This document shows, in pieces, positions 1 through 8,093 of a stretch of 10,326 nucleotides of DNA; the first letter of the stretch is position 1, and each line of letters opens with the position of its first letter. The stretch comes from Auxenochlorella pyrenoidosa (lineage: Eukaryota > Chlorophyta > Trebouxiophyceae > Chlorellales > Chlorellaceae), in assembly GCA_001430745.1 (NCBI GenBank), contig KQ481983.1, forward strand, positions 1,459,087 through 1,469,412, written 5' to 3'. The position numbers and the translations under genes were made by a program. Under the pieces are notes generated by a model that was given only the letters and a program-made list of their open reading frames with translations, had not been told where the DNA came from and did not search any database.

Positions 1-2035
1 GGGGCGTGCCCGGGCGGCTGGACGTGCCAACGACAGCTACCCTGCGCGAGTGCTGTTCCAGCTCAGGCTTCAGCACCCGCAGCATCAAGAGAGGCTGTGG
101 GGTGAGAGTTGGGGGCCACAAGAAGAGAGCGAGCGCTGCTGCCACCGTGCTGTGCGCCTTGGTTGCAGGCAGGTCGCAGCCTGGCAACCCTTGGGGGCTA
201 CGGGGCCGTGGGCAGGCAGCTCTGCAACAGCCCCAGCCGCACCTGCTCGCTGGTCAGCGGCTGCCGGTCCTCGTTGTAACCAATCAGCCAGAAGCGCGGC
301 ACCTGCGGACGGGTCGCCAACCCTGGCATGTCAGACAGGGCTGTGCTCTGGGCGGCTCCGCGGGGTGTTGGAGGTGAGGGAGGCTGCAGCACATGCAGGG
401 GAGCTGTGTGCACACTGCAAAGGCGCCGCATGCTGGAGGCAGGGAGGAGGCAGGGGTCGCAGCAGGGGTAAATGTGCAGCTTGCGGGCAGAGGCATGGAC
501 ACACCAAGGGAAGGGTGTGGCCCAGGCTCGAAGCAGCAGCTCACCGAGTAGTACTTGTCGTAGGTGATGAGCAGGTCGTACGTGCGCGTCCGCACAATGT
601 GCTCCTCGCCGCCGCCGCCGCCGCCGCCGCCGCGTGGCGCCGGCCGCAGCGCCGCCTGGCAGGGCAGGTGGGTAGGGCAGCGGCAGCGGCAGCTGCGCGT
701 GTGAGCGGCCAGCAGGGTGGCTGATGCGAGGTGGGTGATGGAAAGCAGGACTTGGCAGGCGCCGCAATCTCCATCCCAACGCCTCAGCGCAGGCAGGCGA
801 CTCCCTGCAGCCCTGCCCGCCCGGCCCGCCCCGCAGGGCAAGCAGCCCTGCCGGCCCCACCTCGTCCACCTCCTCCTCATCCTCCAATTCCAGGTCATCA
901 ATGTCGGGCACGTCCTCCTCCCCCTCCTCCTCCGCCCCGCCCTGCCCGCCGCTGCCGCCCGCGGCCTCGCTCACAGCCTCTGCCGCACCGCCGCCGCCGC
1001 CGCCGGCGGCCTCCTCAATGGAGGGCACCTCTTCAAAGCCGTCATCGTTGGTGGTCGTGGCGCCGGCGCCCGGCCGGGCGGAGCGGTCGGCGGTGATCCA
1101 ACCCTCCCCCTCGTCCCCCGCCTCTACCTCGCGCTCCGCCTGCTCCCCATACTCCTCCACGGCTGCGGCACGCCGCAGGCAGGGCACTGCAGAGAGCAGG
1201 CAGGCGCAAGCTTGCCATGAGGGCAGGCAGGCACTTGAAGGGGCCGGGAGGGCTGCCTGCTTCCCCCGGCTGGCGACACAAAAAGGGGCAGGGACGGGGG
1301 ACGCAGCATGCTTGCCAAGCGAAGAGGGATCTGGCGGCGCAGGAGCACGGTGGTGTGCAGGCAGACGGATGCGGAGGCGCGGGAGCAGCGGCGCCAGCGG
1401 GGGCGCACCATTCCGGGTGATGAGGAACTGCTTGCCGGGCGGCAGGAAGGGGCGCGCCTTCTTTGGGTCGCCCGCCTCCCAGGTCCAGGTGGGGCAGGTG
1501 TGCACCTGTGGGCGAGTGGCCGCCAGCGTGAACATGGGGAGCACAGCCAGGAACGAGGGGCAGGCAGGCAATGCGAGCCTAGCTGGCGCAGGGAACCGTC
1601 AACCGCCACTGCGGGGCTCAAGATGGCGGCATTCCAAGCTCCTGCCTCACCAAGTAGTCGCCTGCCGCAACAAACTCCTCCGGCGTGAGAACCTGCACAA
1701 GCAAAGGCATTGGCAGGAAGGGCTGCAAGTGTCGGCGCTGGCGGCAGAGGGCAAGGGCAAGCACCACTGGCTTTGCAGCGCAGCTGCTCTTGCTGCGGTA
1801 TCTAGCAGGCATTGCAATGCGCCTCTGGGCCTGACAAGCAGCAGCGAGGCGCAACGCTGGGCAAGCTGGAGGGCGCTCGCTCCCAGCTCTTGGGCTGTCG
1901 GCAGGGTCTCGCGACGGGCTGGTAAGTTCATGCACTCACCCCCTTCTCCTTAAAGGCCGACTGTGACCGGGCCGGGAGCACACGCTCTGCCGCGCTCTTG
2001 TAAGTCGAGTGCAGCAAGTTGCGCAGCGAGGACAT
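1..2035 (-). CDS. ATG3: ATG3, E2-like autophagy conjugating enzyme (3' part beyond window)
   Basis: ATG3 accepts activated ATG8 from ATG7 and transfers it to phosphatidylethanolamine on autophagic membranes. Exons on the minus strand: 2035-1940, 1692-1651, 1505-1409, 1186-861, 655-545, 302-243 and 94-1 (open at the edge). Junctions are GT-AG and phases match. Residues 1-32 form the amphipathic N-terminal helix region, ending FKEKG. Then come VLTPEEFVAAGDYL (33-46), HTCPTWTWEAG and the LPPGKQFLITRNVPC hallmark (64-81). Residues 82-203 are an acidic, glycine-rich flexible region containing DDGFEEV and DVPDIDDLELED. Next are RTRTYDLLITYDKYY (209-223) and VPRFWLIGYNEDRQPL. The ATG at 2035 matches the family's start. 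The HPCRH active-site exon would lie beyond base 1. The last exon (residues 245-275) fits poorly: its HSRRVAVV resembles the usual HARKTVTI, but the sequence before it is unfamiliar. The identification is very secure; exon 7 is uncertain. Confidence 0.95.
608..631. repeat. (GCC)8 trinucleotide run inside ATG3 exon 5
   Basis: Eight perfect GCC units on the plus strand encode eight consecutive glycines (residues 196-203) of ATG3, just before the conserved EEHIVRTRTYDL block. A shorter (CCG)6 run at 988-1005 encodes another glycine tract (140-145) in exon 4. Both lie in the non-catalytic flexible region, where length changes in multiples of three should be tolerated. Confidence 0.85.
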
Positions 2036-3047
2036 CCCCGTAGGATGATCAGAATACGGCAGAGTTCTATTGACGGGACAAGGTGCCATCGACTTTTCTG
2101 CCAGTGGCGCCCTTGCGCTATGCCGCTGGCGGGCACGCCCGGGCAGTCTCTGTGCCAGCTTCTGTACCATGTCCTCAAGTTCCTGCGACTTGCTGCTAGA
2201 CCGTGCAGGTGGGGAATGACGGGCATATTGAGATCTGTTTACTTCGCGAACTAGCAGCCACATTCACCCAGAGCATTAGGCGAGGGCATTGACAACCTGC
2301 CTGGGCAGCGCAAGTGCAGCAGCACCTGCAAGCTTCATCGGGCACGTCTGCTGGAACAGGTTGGTGTCTGGCTTGTGATCAGAGTTGAACGTTGTGAGTG
2401 CGGGGCATGTGCGAGAAGGGGGACGACAGCCAACGGTCGACAGGAGGCGGTGTGCCGTCTGCGGCCCCAGCAGCAGGCACCGCCAAATGAGGCAGGTGCA
2501 GACACGACCCACATGCCCAACAGTAGTATGCGAGTCTTAATCTGAATTATATGGCAGCGCATCAGGTAGTTATTAGTCGCGAGAACAGCCAGGATTGAAG
2601 GCTTGCTCGGCAAGGGCACGCACCTGCTGCCTGCGCCGTGCCGCACTGGCGGCCCGCCCAATACGTGCTTCTTTGGGCGCACCCGTGCATTACTGTTCGA
2701 TTTCCTCATAAGAGCATCTTGTAGCTTCGTCGACAGCCATACCCGACACCACACCGGGTTCCAAGAGGCCGACCCACTCCGCTTCCACCGCTCCGTCGCT
2801 CCTGACTGCTCTTGCTGGCCGCTAAGGTCGGTGACAGCTGACGTGAAGGGTTGGGCTAAGTGCCGTTCCCGCCACGGTCCCTGATGCAGTGCTGCCGCCA
2901 GCTGCGCCCCTGCAGTCAGCAAGCCTGCCCTCCTGTTCATCCGCTTCAGCCCTGTGAGTGTAAGATGCTTTCGAACTTTGCATTGGCTGGACCAACATTC
3001 CTCTAACCAGTCTGTAGGCCTGCAGCAGGTGTCCTCGGGTGCCGCGC
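2036..3047. other. Divergent intergenic region between ATG3 and the methyltransferase
   Basis: This is about 1 kb between two start codons pointing away from each other, so it must hold both promoters and both 5' leaders. It is visibly less GC-rich than the flanking genes, with AT-richer patches around 2220-2270 and 2520-2590. I recognise no domain in any reading frame. The longest open frame is minus 2940-2335 (201 codons), with no family resemblance and no TGTAA on its strand down to the ATG3 start. A plus-strand TGTAA at 2959-2963 could end an unrecognised upstream transcript or be chance. No tRNA or terminal inverted repeats were seen. Confidence 0.6.
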
Positions 3048-5520
3048 ATGTGGCGGCGGCTCGGCCGCATTTTCCCCCAGTCGCCAGAGCATCGCTCAGC
3101 TTTTCTGCTTGGTGGGCTCGCCGCCGCGGCGGTCGCCAGCCCGCTCTTCATCATGGCATACAGGACGTTCGCCCGCTCACAGGCAGACCTGCTGGACAGC
3201 CTGGTTGGTGAGCTGGGGGCAATTAATCAGGCAGCAGGCTGTGGGGCTGTGGCGCTGCACCCCTGCACTTGGTAAGCACTTCGCTCAACCCGCATCAGCA
3301 AACACCGACAGCCCGCGCTGGGATCCGCTCAATGGTGCTGTGCCAGCCTTCGAACAGTCTCCCGCCACCTCCCACATCCACCGATGCAAGCTTCTGCCCT
3401 TGCCCTGTCTCCCCTGCTCGCTGCAGAGCTGGGCGTGGTGCGCTCGCCCGAGGTGGAGGCAGTCATGCGGTCCATCGACAGGGCACACTTCACCGACCAG
3501 CCCGAGGCAAGGCCACACCCTGCCTGCCAGCTGAGCCAGTGCGAGCCATTGCGTACGGCTGCAGGACAGCTGTTGCTGCAGGACGGCTGTTGCCGGCCCG
3601 GTGCTTACCAGCAGTGCTGCGCGTGCTGTCCCCCTGGCATTGCCAGCCGTGGGCAGTCAGCTGCTTTGCATCACCATCCCCGCCTTGCCTCAGATTGCCC
3701 TCGCTGCCTCCATCCGCCCCCCTGGTCGCTTTCCATTGCACACCTCTCCTCCTTACTCCATGTCCACTGTGTTGACCTCCAGCTTGCATGTCCACGTATG
3801 CAATGCCCCGCGGCCAGAGCCTCAATCGGTAGACCGCTCACAAAAAGCTCCGCCGTGCGTCTCTCTGCTGCGTGAGCGCCCCCCAGCGCTCACGCTCGGC
3901 GCCCCCCTGACCCCCGCCGCCCCCAAGCCGCAGCTGGCCTACGTGGACGCCCCCCTGGGCATCGGCTACGCGGCCACCATCAGCGCCCCCCACATGCACG
4001 CCTACGCGCTCGAGCTGCTGCTGGACAGGCTGCGCCCGGGGGCCAAGGCGCTGGACGTGGGCAGCGGCACCGGGTGGGGCGCCGCCGCAGGGCGATGCTG
4101 CATGCCGCAGGCAGCGCGGGCCGTGGCGGCAGGGCGGGGGTGCTGCGGGGCGATGTGCTGGCTGCAGCACATGCCCGCCTGGTGCAACGCATCGCTGCCC
4201 TGCGCCTCCACCTCACATGCTCCATCATCCATCATCACCCCCCCCCCCCCCCCCACGCTACCTGACCGCCGCCTTTGCCAAGCTGGTGAGCCGCGAGGGC
4301 GCCCCCGGCAAGGCCGTCGGCATCGAGCACATCCCCGAGCTGACTCGGTGGGCAGCCTGCCGCCCTTGCACCACACCGATGCATCACTCCCAGAGCGCCA
4401 TGCACTGCTGGTTGCGCGAGTGCGGCGTGGGCGGCACCCCTGCACGCCGCACAGGCGGGGGTAGCCGGCCTCCCCTGCGGGCATGTGCGTACACAGCCCC
4501 ACCGCTGCCCTGGCCGAGACGGGTGGGGCACGTCTGCTGCCAACCGCGCGCGGCATACCGGCTGCCCTGCCTGCCGCAGCAAGGCGCTGGCCAACCTCGC
4601 CAAAGACCCCTCCTTGGTTCGGCTGATGGAGGAGGGTGCGCCGCTCCTGCCCTCCCACTTTGTTCAGACCTTGCTGTCCTCACCTTGCACCTGGTTTGGG
4701 ATGGTGGAAGAGCAGGGCTGCGTGGTCACAGCAACACAGCAGTGCCTGCTCCGCCCAGCCCCGGCCACCCAGCAGAGGGAGCGGGCAGGCTGCGCCACAG
4801 CCACGTGGCGGCGCGACCCTGCCCACACCGTCCCGTTGTTGTCATGCGCCGCCGGCCCCCCCCTGACGGCAGGCCGCCTGGAGCTGGTGGTGGGCGACGG
4901 GCGCGGTGGCTGGCCGGCGGGGGCGCCCTATGACGCCATCCACGTGGGTGCTGCTGCCCCGCGGGTGCCCACGGATCTGGTGGACCAGCTGGCCCCGGGC
5001 GGGCGCCTGGTGGTGCCCGTGGGCCCGGAGGGCGGCATGCAGGTGGGCAACGGGGCTTCACGCCACGCACCTGAGCGTGGCGCGGGCGCGAGCGCCCGCC
5101 TGGGCTCAGGTCGCATGCGCAGTCTGCACTCCCTGCCGCGCCCGTCGCACACAGCGCGACGCGTGGCGCCCGCGGCATCCGCCCCTGCGCCGCAGTCCCT
5201 GGCCGTGGTGGACAAGGGCGCGGATGGCGCGGTGCGCAAGCGCAACCTGATGTCGGGTGAGGCACCCCGCCGCGGTCCTGCAGTCTCTTCACGCGCAATT
5301 GTGTGCATCTGCCGAGATTGATCTCTCATGCGGTGGTGGTAGTCTAGGGGGAGGTGTCTGCTCGCAAGGGAAAGCAGTGAGGGCCGCATCTGGCTGGGTC
5401 TTCTGAACAAACGATCACCCGCCCCTGCAGCCCCACCCTGCCCTGCGCCGCCCTGCAGTCATGTATGTGCCGCTGACCTCCAAGGAGCACCAGCTGGAGG
5501 ACGCCAGCGACAGCGAGTGA
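3048..5520 (+). CDS. PIMT: Protein-L-isoaspartate O-methyltransferase with N-terminal hydrophobic segment
   Basis: The enzyme methylates isoaspartyl residues in aged proteins using S-adenosylmethionine, starting their repair. Exons: 3048-3207, 3427-3506, 3934-4073, 4258-4347, 4580-4635, 4873-5042, 5196-5256 and 5459-5520, giving 272 residues. Hallmarks in order: [16 protein letters not shown] (60-75), [20 protein letters not shown] (89-108), SAM motif I LDVGSGTG (120-127), VGIEHIPEL (147-155), [10 protein letters not shown] (177-186), [28 protein letters not shown] and the terminal [12 protein letters not shown]. The ATG at 3048 is the first after an in-frame stop at 3015-3017. About 50 residues precede the usual core, with a hydrophobic stretch at 18-38 after a basic start. 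This is unusual for a normally soluble enzyme and suggests a membrane anchor or targeting signal. Intron 2 starts with GC. Intron 3 has no AG before exon 4 (see findings). No TGTAA follows within the gap. Family assignment is secure; exon 4's 5' edge is not. Confidence 0.95.
3507..3933 (+). other. GC-AG intron 2 of the isoaspartyl methyltransferase gene
   Basis: The donor reads GAG|GCAAGG rather than a GT site, matching the known GC-AG subclass, which needs a strong flanking consensus. The acceptor is AAGCCGCAG|CTGGCC. Joining at these points keeps phase 0 and gives [16 protein letters not shown], continuous with the family. At 427 nt it is the longest intron recognised in the window. Confidence 0.85.
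4238..4254. repeat. 17-base C homopolymer at the end of methyltransferase intron 3
   Basis: Seventeen consecutive C lie three bases before the base where the conserved YLTAAF-coding block must join (4258). The sequence between them is ACG, so no AG precedes the exon. Such runs are prone to sequencing, assembly and replication-slippage errors, which could hide the true acceptor. If the tract is translated instead, it gives a proline run. Confidence 0.9.
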
Positions 5521-6106
5521 GAGGAGCACGCCGGGATAGCCGGTGCATGCCAAACCAGCGATCAGCAGCGTGAGGGGCGACTGCTGGCAGTGCTTGCCGG
5601 CGCGGCCCGGTTCTCGAGCGCGCCGAGCCGCGGCCACCAAGACTGGGCCCCTGGGCCCGTGCCCTGCCTATCTGCTTTCATACAATTTCATCCATCTGAC
5701 CCTATGAGCGCCGTATTCGCTCCCTGCCGCCCTGTTGGTCCTCTGAATGCTGCTTGCACCTGCTGCTATGCCTGCGGCAGCGACGGCAGGCGCCGCCGGC
5801 ACCCTGCCCTGCTGCACCAGTGGTTGCGCCCCTCTTCGGTCTCCTGAGCTAGAATTTCACCGGTGTGAGCTCTGCACGTCGTTTGACGGCGCTAGGCGCT
5901 GACCGAAAGGAGAGCGGGTGCCTGCCCAGCATGCGCAGCAGTGTTAGAGACGCGAGGTCTCACCAAACGCCCAGCCCGGCGCCATCCGCATCAGTCATTC
6001 GCTTCCCCGATCTACCTCGCACGCATTGCTTCGCCACCAACCGTCTGCAAGCGACTCCCTTCAGCACCAGCCTTCCGTCCAGTCGACCTTGCTCCCGCTG
6101 CACACA
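5521..6106 (+). other. Gap between the methyltransferase stop and the PGR5 start
   Basis: 586 bases hold the 3' UTR of the methyltransferase and the promoter plus 5' leader of PGR5, both on the plus strand. I find no TGTAA here, so the methyltransferase either uses a variant polyadenylation signal or ends in another way. There is no recognisable coding sequence, RNA gene or clear TATA box. A somewhat AT-richer patch lies near 5680-5705. Confidence 0.5.
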
Positions 6107-7056
6107 ATGGCTCTCTGCGCCGCCTCCATCCGGCCCATGCGCGCTCAGCAGCTTTCTAGCTCCTCCTCGGCCTTTGCCAGCAGCAGCGGCGCGGCCACCC
6201 TGCGGCCAGCTCTCGCGCAGCCTGCCGTTGGTGAGCAGGGACTCACGAACCGCAATGCGCCACCACACAGAGCCCTCGGGCCCGACCCAGTGGGTCGATG
6301 CCCAGGCGCTGTGGCCAAACGGCGTGGGTGGGCCGCGTGCACGCACCCCTCAGCCCCTCGTCAGCCCATTCAAACTGTTTGCGCCAGCCATCGCCGGCGC
6401 TTGGCCGCGCTCCCCCGCGAGTACTTTGCTTCATCCCAAGCTTGCCGCCGCCCGTTCTTGCAGGCCGCCGCAGCTTGGCCATTGTTGCGGGCAACCCCGG
6501 CTCGGGCGGCCCCTTCGCGCCTCTGGTGATCGTCACTCGCAACATCATGGGTACCAAGGAGTTCAACCAGTTCCGCGGCAAGATGATCTCCCTGCACTCG
6601 CAAGGTGGGCAGACCGGAAAGGAGCCTGGGTGCTGCTGCTGTTGGCGCCCGCCCAGCTGCGGGAGCGCCCTGACGTGTTCCGCCCAGCCGGCCAGCTGGC
6701 AGCTCAGCCAGGCAGAGTCCTCTAGAGGTGGTGCACAAAGGCAGTGCACGCACCTGCCGACTGCGGCGCTCCCTGCTGACTGCGGCAGTTAATGATCGAA
6801 CAGCCGATGACTACCACCATTGTTGAGCTGCATGCGGCGTCCCGCCCGCCCTCGGCGCAGGCACCTGCCTACCCCCGTGCCCTGTGCACCAGCATGCTAC
6901 GGCAACAAACCTTCACAAACTGCTTCCATGCCCTGCACCCCGGATCCTGCAGTGATCAAGGACTTCTGCAAGCAGCTGGGCGCCGACACCAAGCAGGTGC
7001 AGGGCCTGATCCGCCTGGCCAAGAAGAACGGCGAGAAGCTGGGCTTCCTGGCGTGA
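6107..7056 (+). CDS. PGR5: PGR5, proton gradient regulation 5 (cyclic electron flow)
   Basis: PGR5 works with PGRL1 at the stromal side of thylakoids in ferredoxin-dependent cyclic electron flow around photosystem I, building the proton gradient used for photoprotection. Exons 6107-6230, 6464-6604 and 6953-7056 join in phase through GT-AG introns of 233 and 348 nt, giving 122 residues, close to the plant length of about 130. Residues 1 to about 50 are Ala/Ser-rich with few acidic residues, as expected of a chloroplast transit peptide. The mature part carries FAPLVIVTRNIMG (59-71), KEFNQFRGKMISLHSQ and VIKDFCKQLGADTKQVQG (89-106). It ends GLIRLAKKNGEKLGFLA, near-identical in type to plant PGR5, with the family's conserved Cys at 94. 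The ATG context is good (A at -3, G at +4). A TGTAA signal lies about 575 bases after the stop. Confidence 0.96.
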
Positions 7057-7650
7057 AGGCAGTCGCCCCCGTCGTCCCCCAGTCGTCCCCTGGCTGCTGC
7101 ACTCAGCCCGGCTCTCCTGCGCGGCCTGACCCATGACCTTTAGTGCGGCCCTTGTGCTTGATGGCACTCGGGTCTGCTACTAGCTGGCAGGCGCCGCGCC
7201 CCGACCTCAGCTTGATCCCTGCGCCCGGCCCCCGTTGCACGCCCGCCGCATTGCCCCTCCCGGCAGCGCGGCCCTTGTCCACGTGTTTACTCCTTCCCCC
7301 ATTCTTCCCGACCCGTCCGGCGAGAGAAGCTGCCTGCCTGCTACCGTACCCTCTCCTTTTCATTCAGCGTCCCTCCCAGCATTGGCACCCCACCCAATCC
7401 CTCGAATGCGTCCCCTTTGTTTGCCGCCCAAGATTTCATTACAGCACCGACCCACCGTCATCTCCCTGGCGCGCCACCTGCCCACCCGGCCTTCTGCCTC
7501 TCCTCCCCTCTCCAACCGAATGCACCTGCCCCAACTTGCTTTCGTTCTGCCGGGCCCCCTGCTCTTCTTTAGCATTCCAGCCCTGCCAGCCCCTGCTGCC
7601 CGCGCCCCCAGGACCCCACTGCGCGTCGCATGTAAGAGGCCGGAGACTGG
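7057..7650 (+). other. Long pyrimidine-rich 3' UTR of PGR5
   Basis: From the PGR5 stop to just past the TGTAA at 7631, the plus strand is strongly C/T-rich with no conserved coding sequence. At nearly 600 nt it would be longer than the PGR5 coding sequence. The end point is inferred from the usual 10-20 nt between TGTAA and the cleavage site. Open frames here are compositional. Confidence 0.55.
7631..7635 (+). terminator. TGTAA polyadenylation signal of PGR5
   Basis: TGTAA is the typical chlorophyte polyadenylation signal. This one lies on the PGR5 strand, at the point where the plus strand switches from pyrimidine-rich to purine-rich. Confidence 0.65.
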
Positions 7651-8093
7651 GCAAACTTACAGAGCAAGAAGCGGGATTTCAAACAAACAAGGCAGAGGCT
7701 TTGCAGGAGGGTTCGGTGGGAGGACAAGGGCAGCAAGGGCAGCCAGCAATACAGGGAATGGGTGACGCACAGGTTAGGGGATGGGTACAAAATGAAAGGG
7801 TCCTGGTGATGGGCAAAGGAGGATGCATGTTGGAATGTTTCCACATTAGGGACCGGCAAGTGCAGCAAGAATAAGCAGAGGGCATGGTTGAAACCGGATT
7901 GTTGCGCCTGGTATGGTGCATGGGAGAGTCCCCGCAAAAGGCGGCGCTGCTTGCTCGGCTGACTGGCAGTGTAGTGTACAAGGGGAAGCCAGGCCGTGTG
8001 GGCCCTTCAATACCGCGGGTGCAGGCAGGCTGCCATGGCACGCCCCGCCCCAGATGCAGCTGGACTCGCCAGCTGTGGCCGGGGGGCCCAGCC
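7645..8093 (-). other. 3' UTR of the paladin-like gene
   Basis: Read on the minus strand, the stretch from the stop at 8096-8094 down to the TGTAA at 7661-7657 is pyrimidine-rich and has no recognisable coding sequence. It mirrors the composition of the PGR5 3' UTR on the opposite strand. The exact 3' end is inferred. Confidence 0.5.
7657..7661 (-). terminator. TGTAA polyadenylation signal of the paladin-like gene
   Basis: TTACA on the plus strand is TGTAA on the minus strand, about 435 nt downstream of the paladin-like stop. It faces the PGR5 signal 21 bases away. Cleavage 10-20 nt downstream of each signal would make the two mature 3' ends meet or slightly overlap. Confidence 0.6.

Noticed and set aside
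198..1571. 457-codon open frame on the minus strand
   Set aside because: It runs through ATG3 exons 3, 4 and 6 but also through introns 3, 4 and 5. Only the exon parts match the family, and intron 4 breaks the frame, so it is not a single-exon gene.
901..1953. 350-codon open frame on the plus strand
   Set aside because: It is antisense to ATG3, made of low-complexity Ser/Ala/Pro-rich sequence, with no recognisable domain. It is a product of high GC and the codon bias of the opposite strand.
2680..2720. Possible tRNA B box (TGTTCGATTTCC) in the divergent spacer
   Set aside because: No matching A box at proper spacing and no acceptor-stem or anticodon-arm pairing could be drawn.
3507..3933. 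Separate small gene inside methyltransferase intron 2
   Set aside because: The open frame through 3601-4464 matters only because it contains exon 3 of the methyltransferase; its upstream part is Pro/Ser-rich intron sequence.
5865..6725. 286-codon open frame on the plus strand over the PGR5 leader and first exons
   Set aside because: It is out of frame with the PGR5 coding exons and crosses both splice sites. PGR5 itself explains the locus.
7143..7874. 243-codon open frame on the plus strand after PGR5
   Set aside because: It is Pro/Leu/Ser-rich sequence from a pyrimidine-rich 3' UTR that crosses the convergent transcript boundary; no conserved motif.
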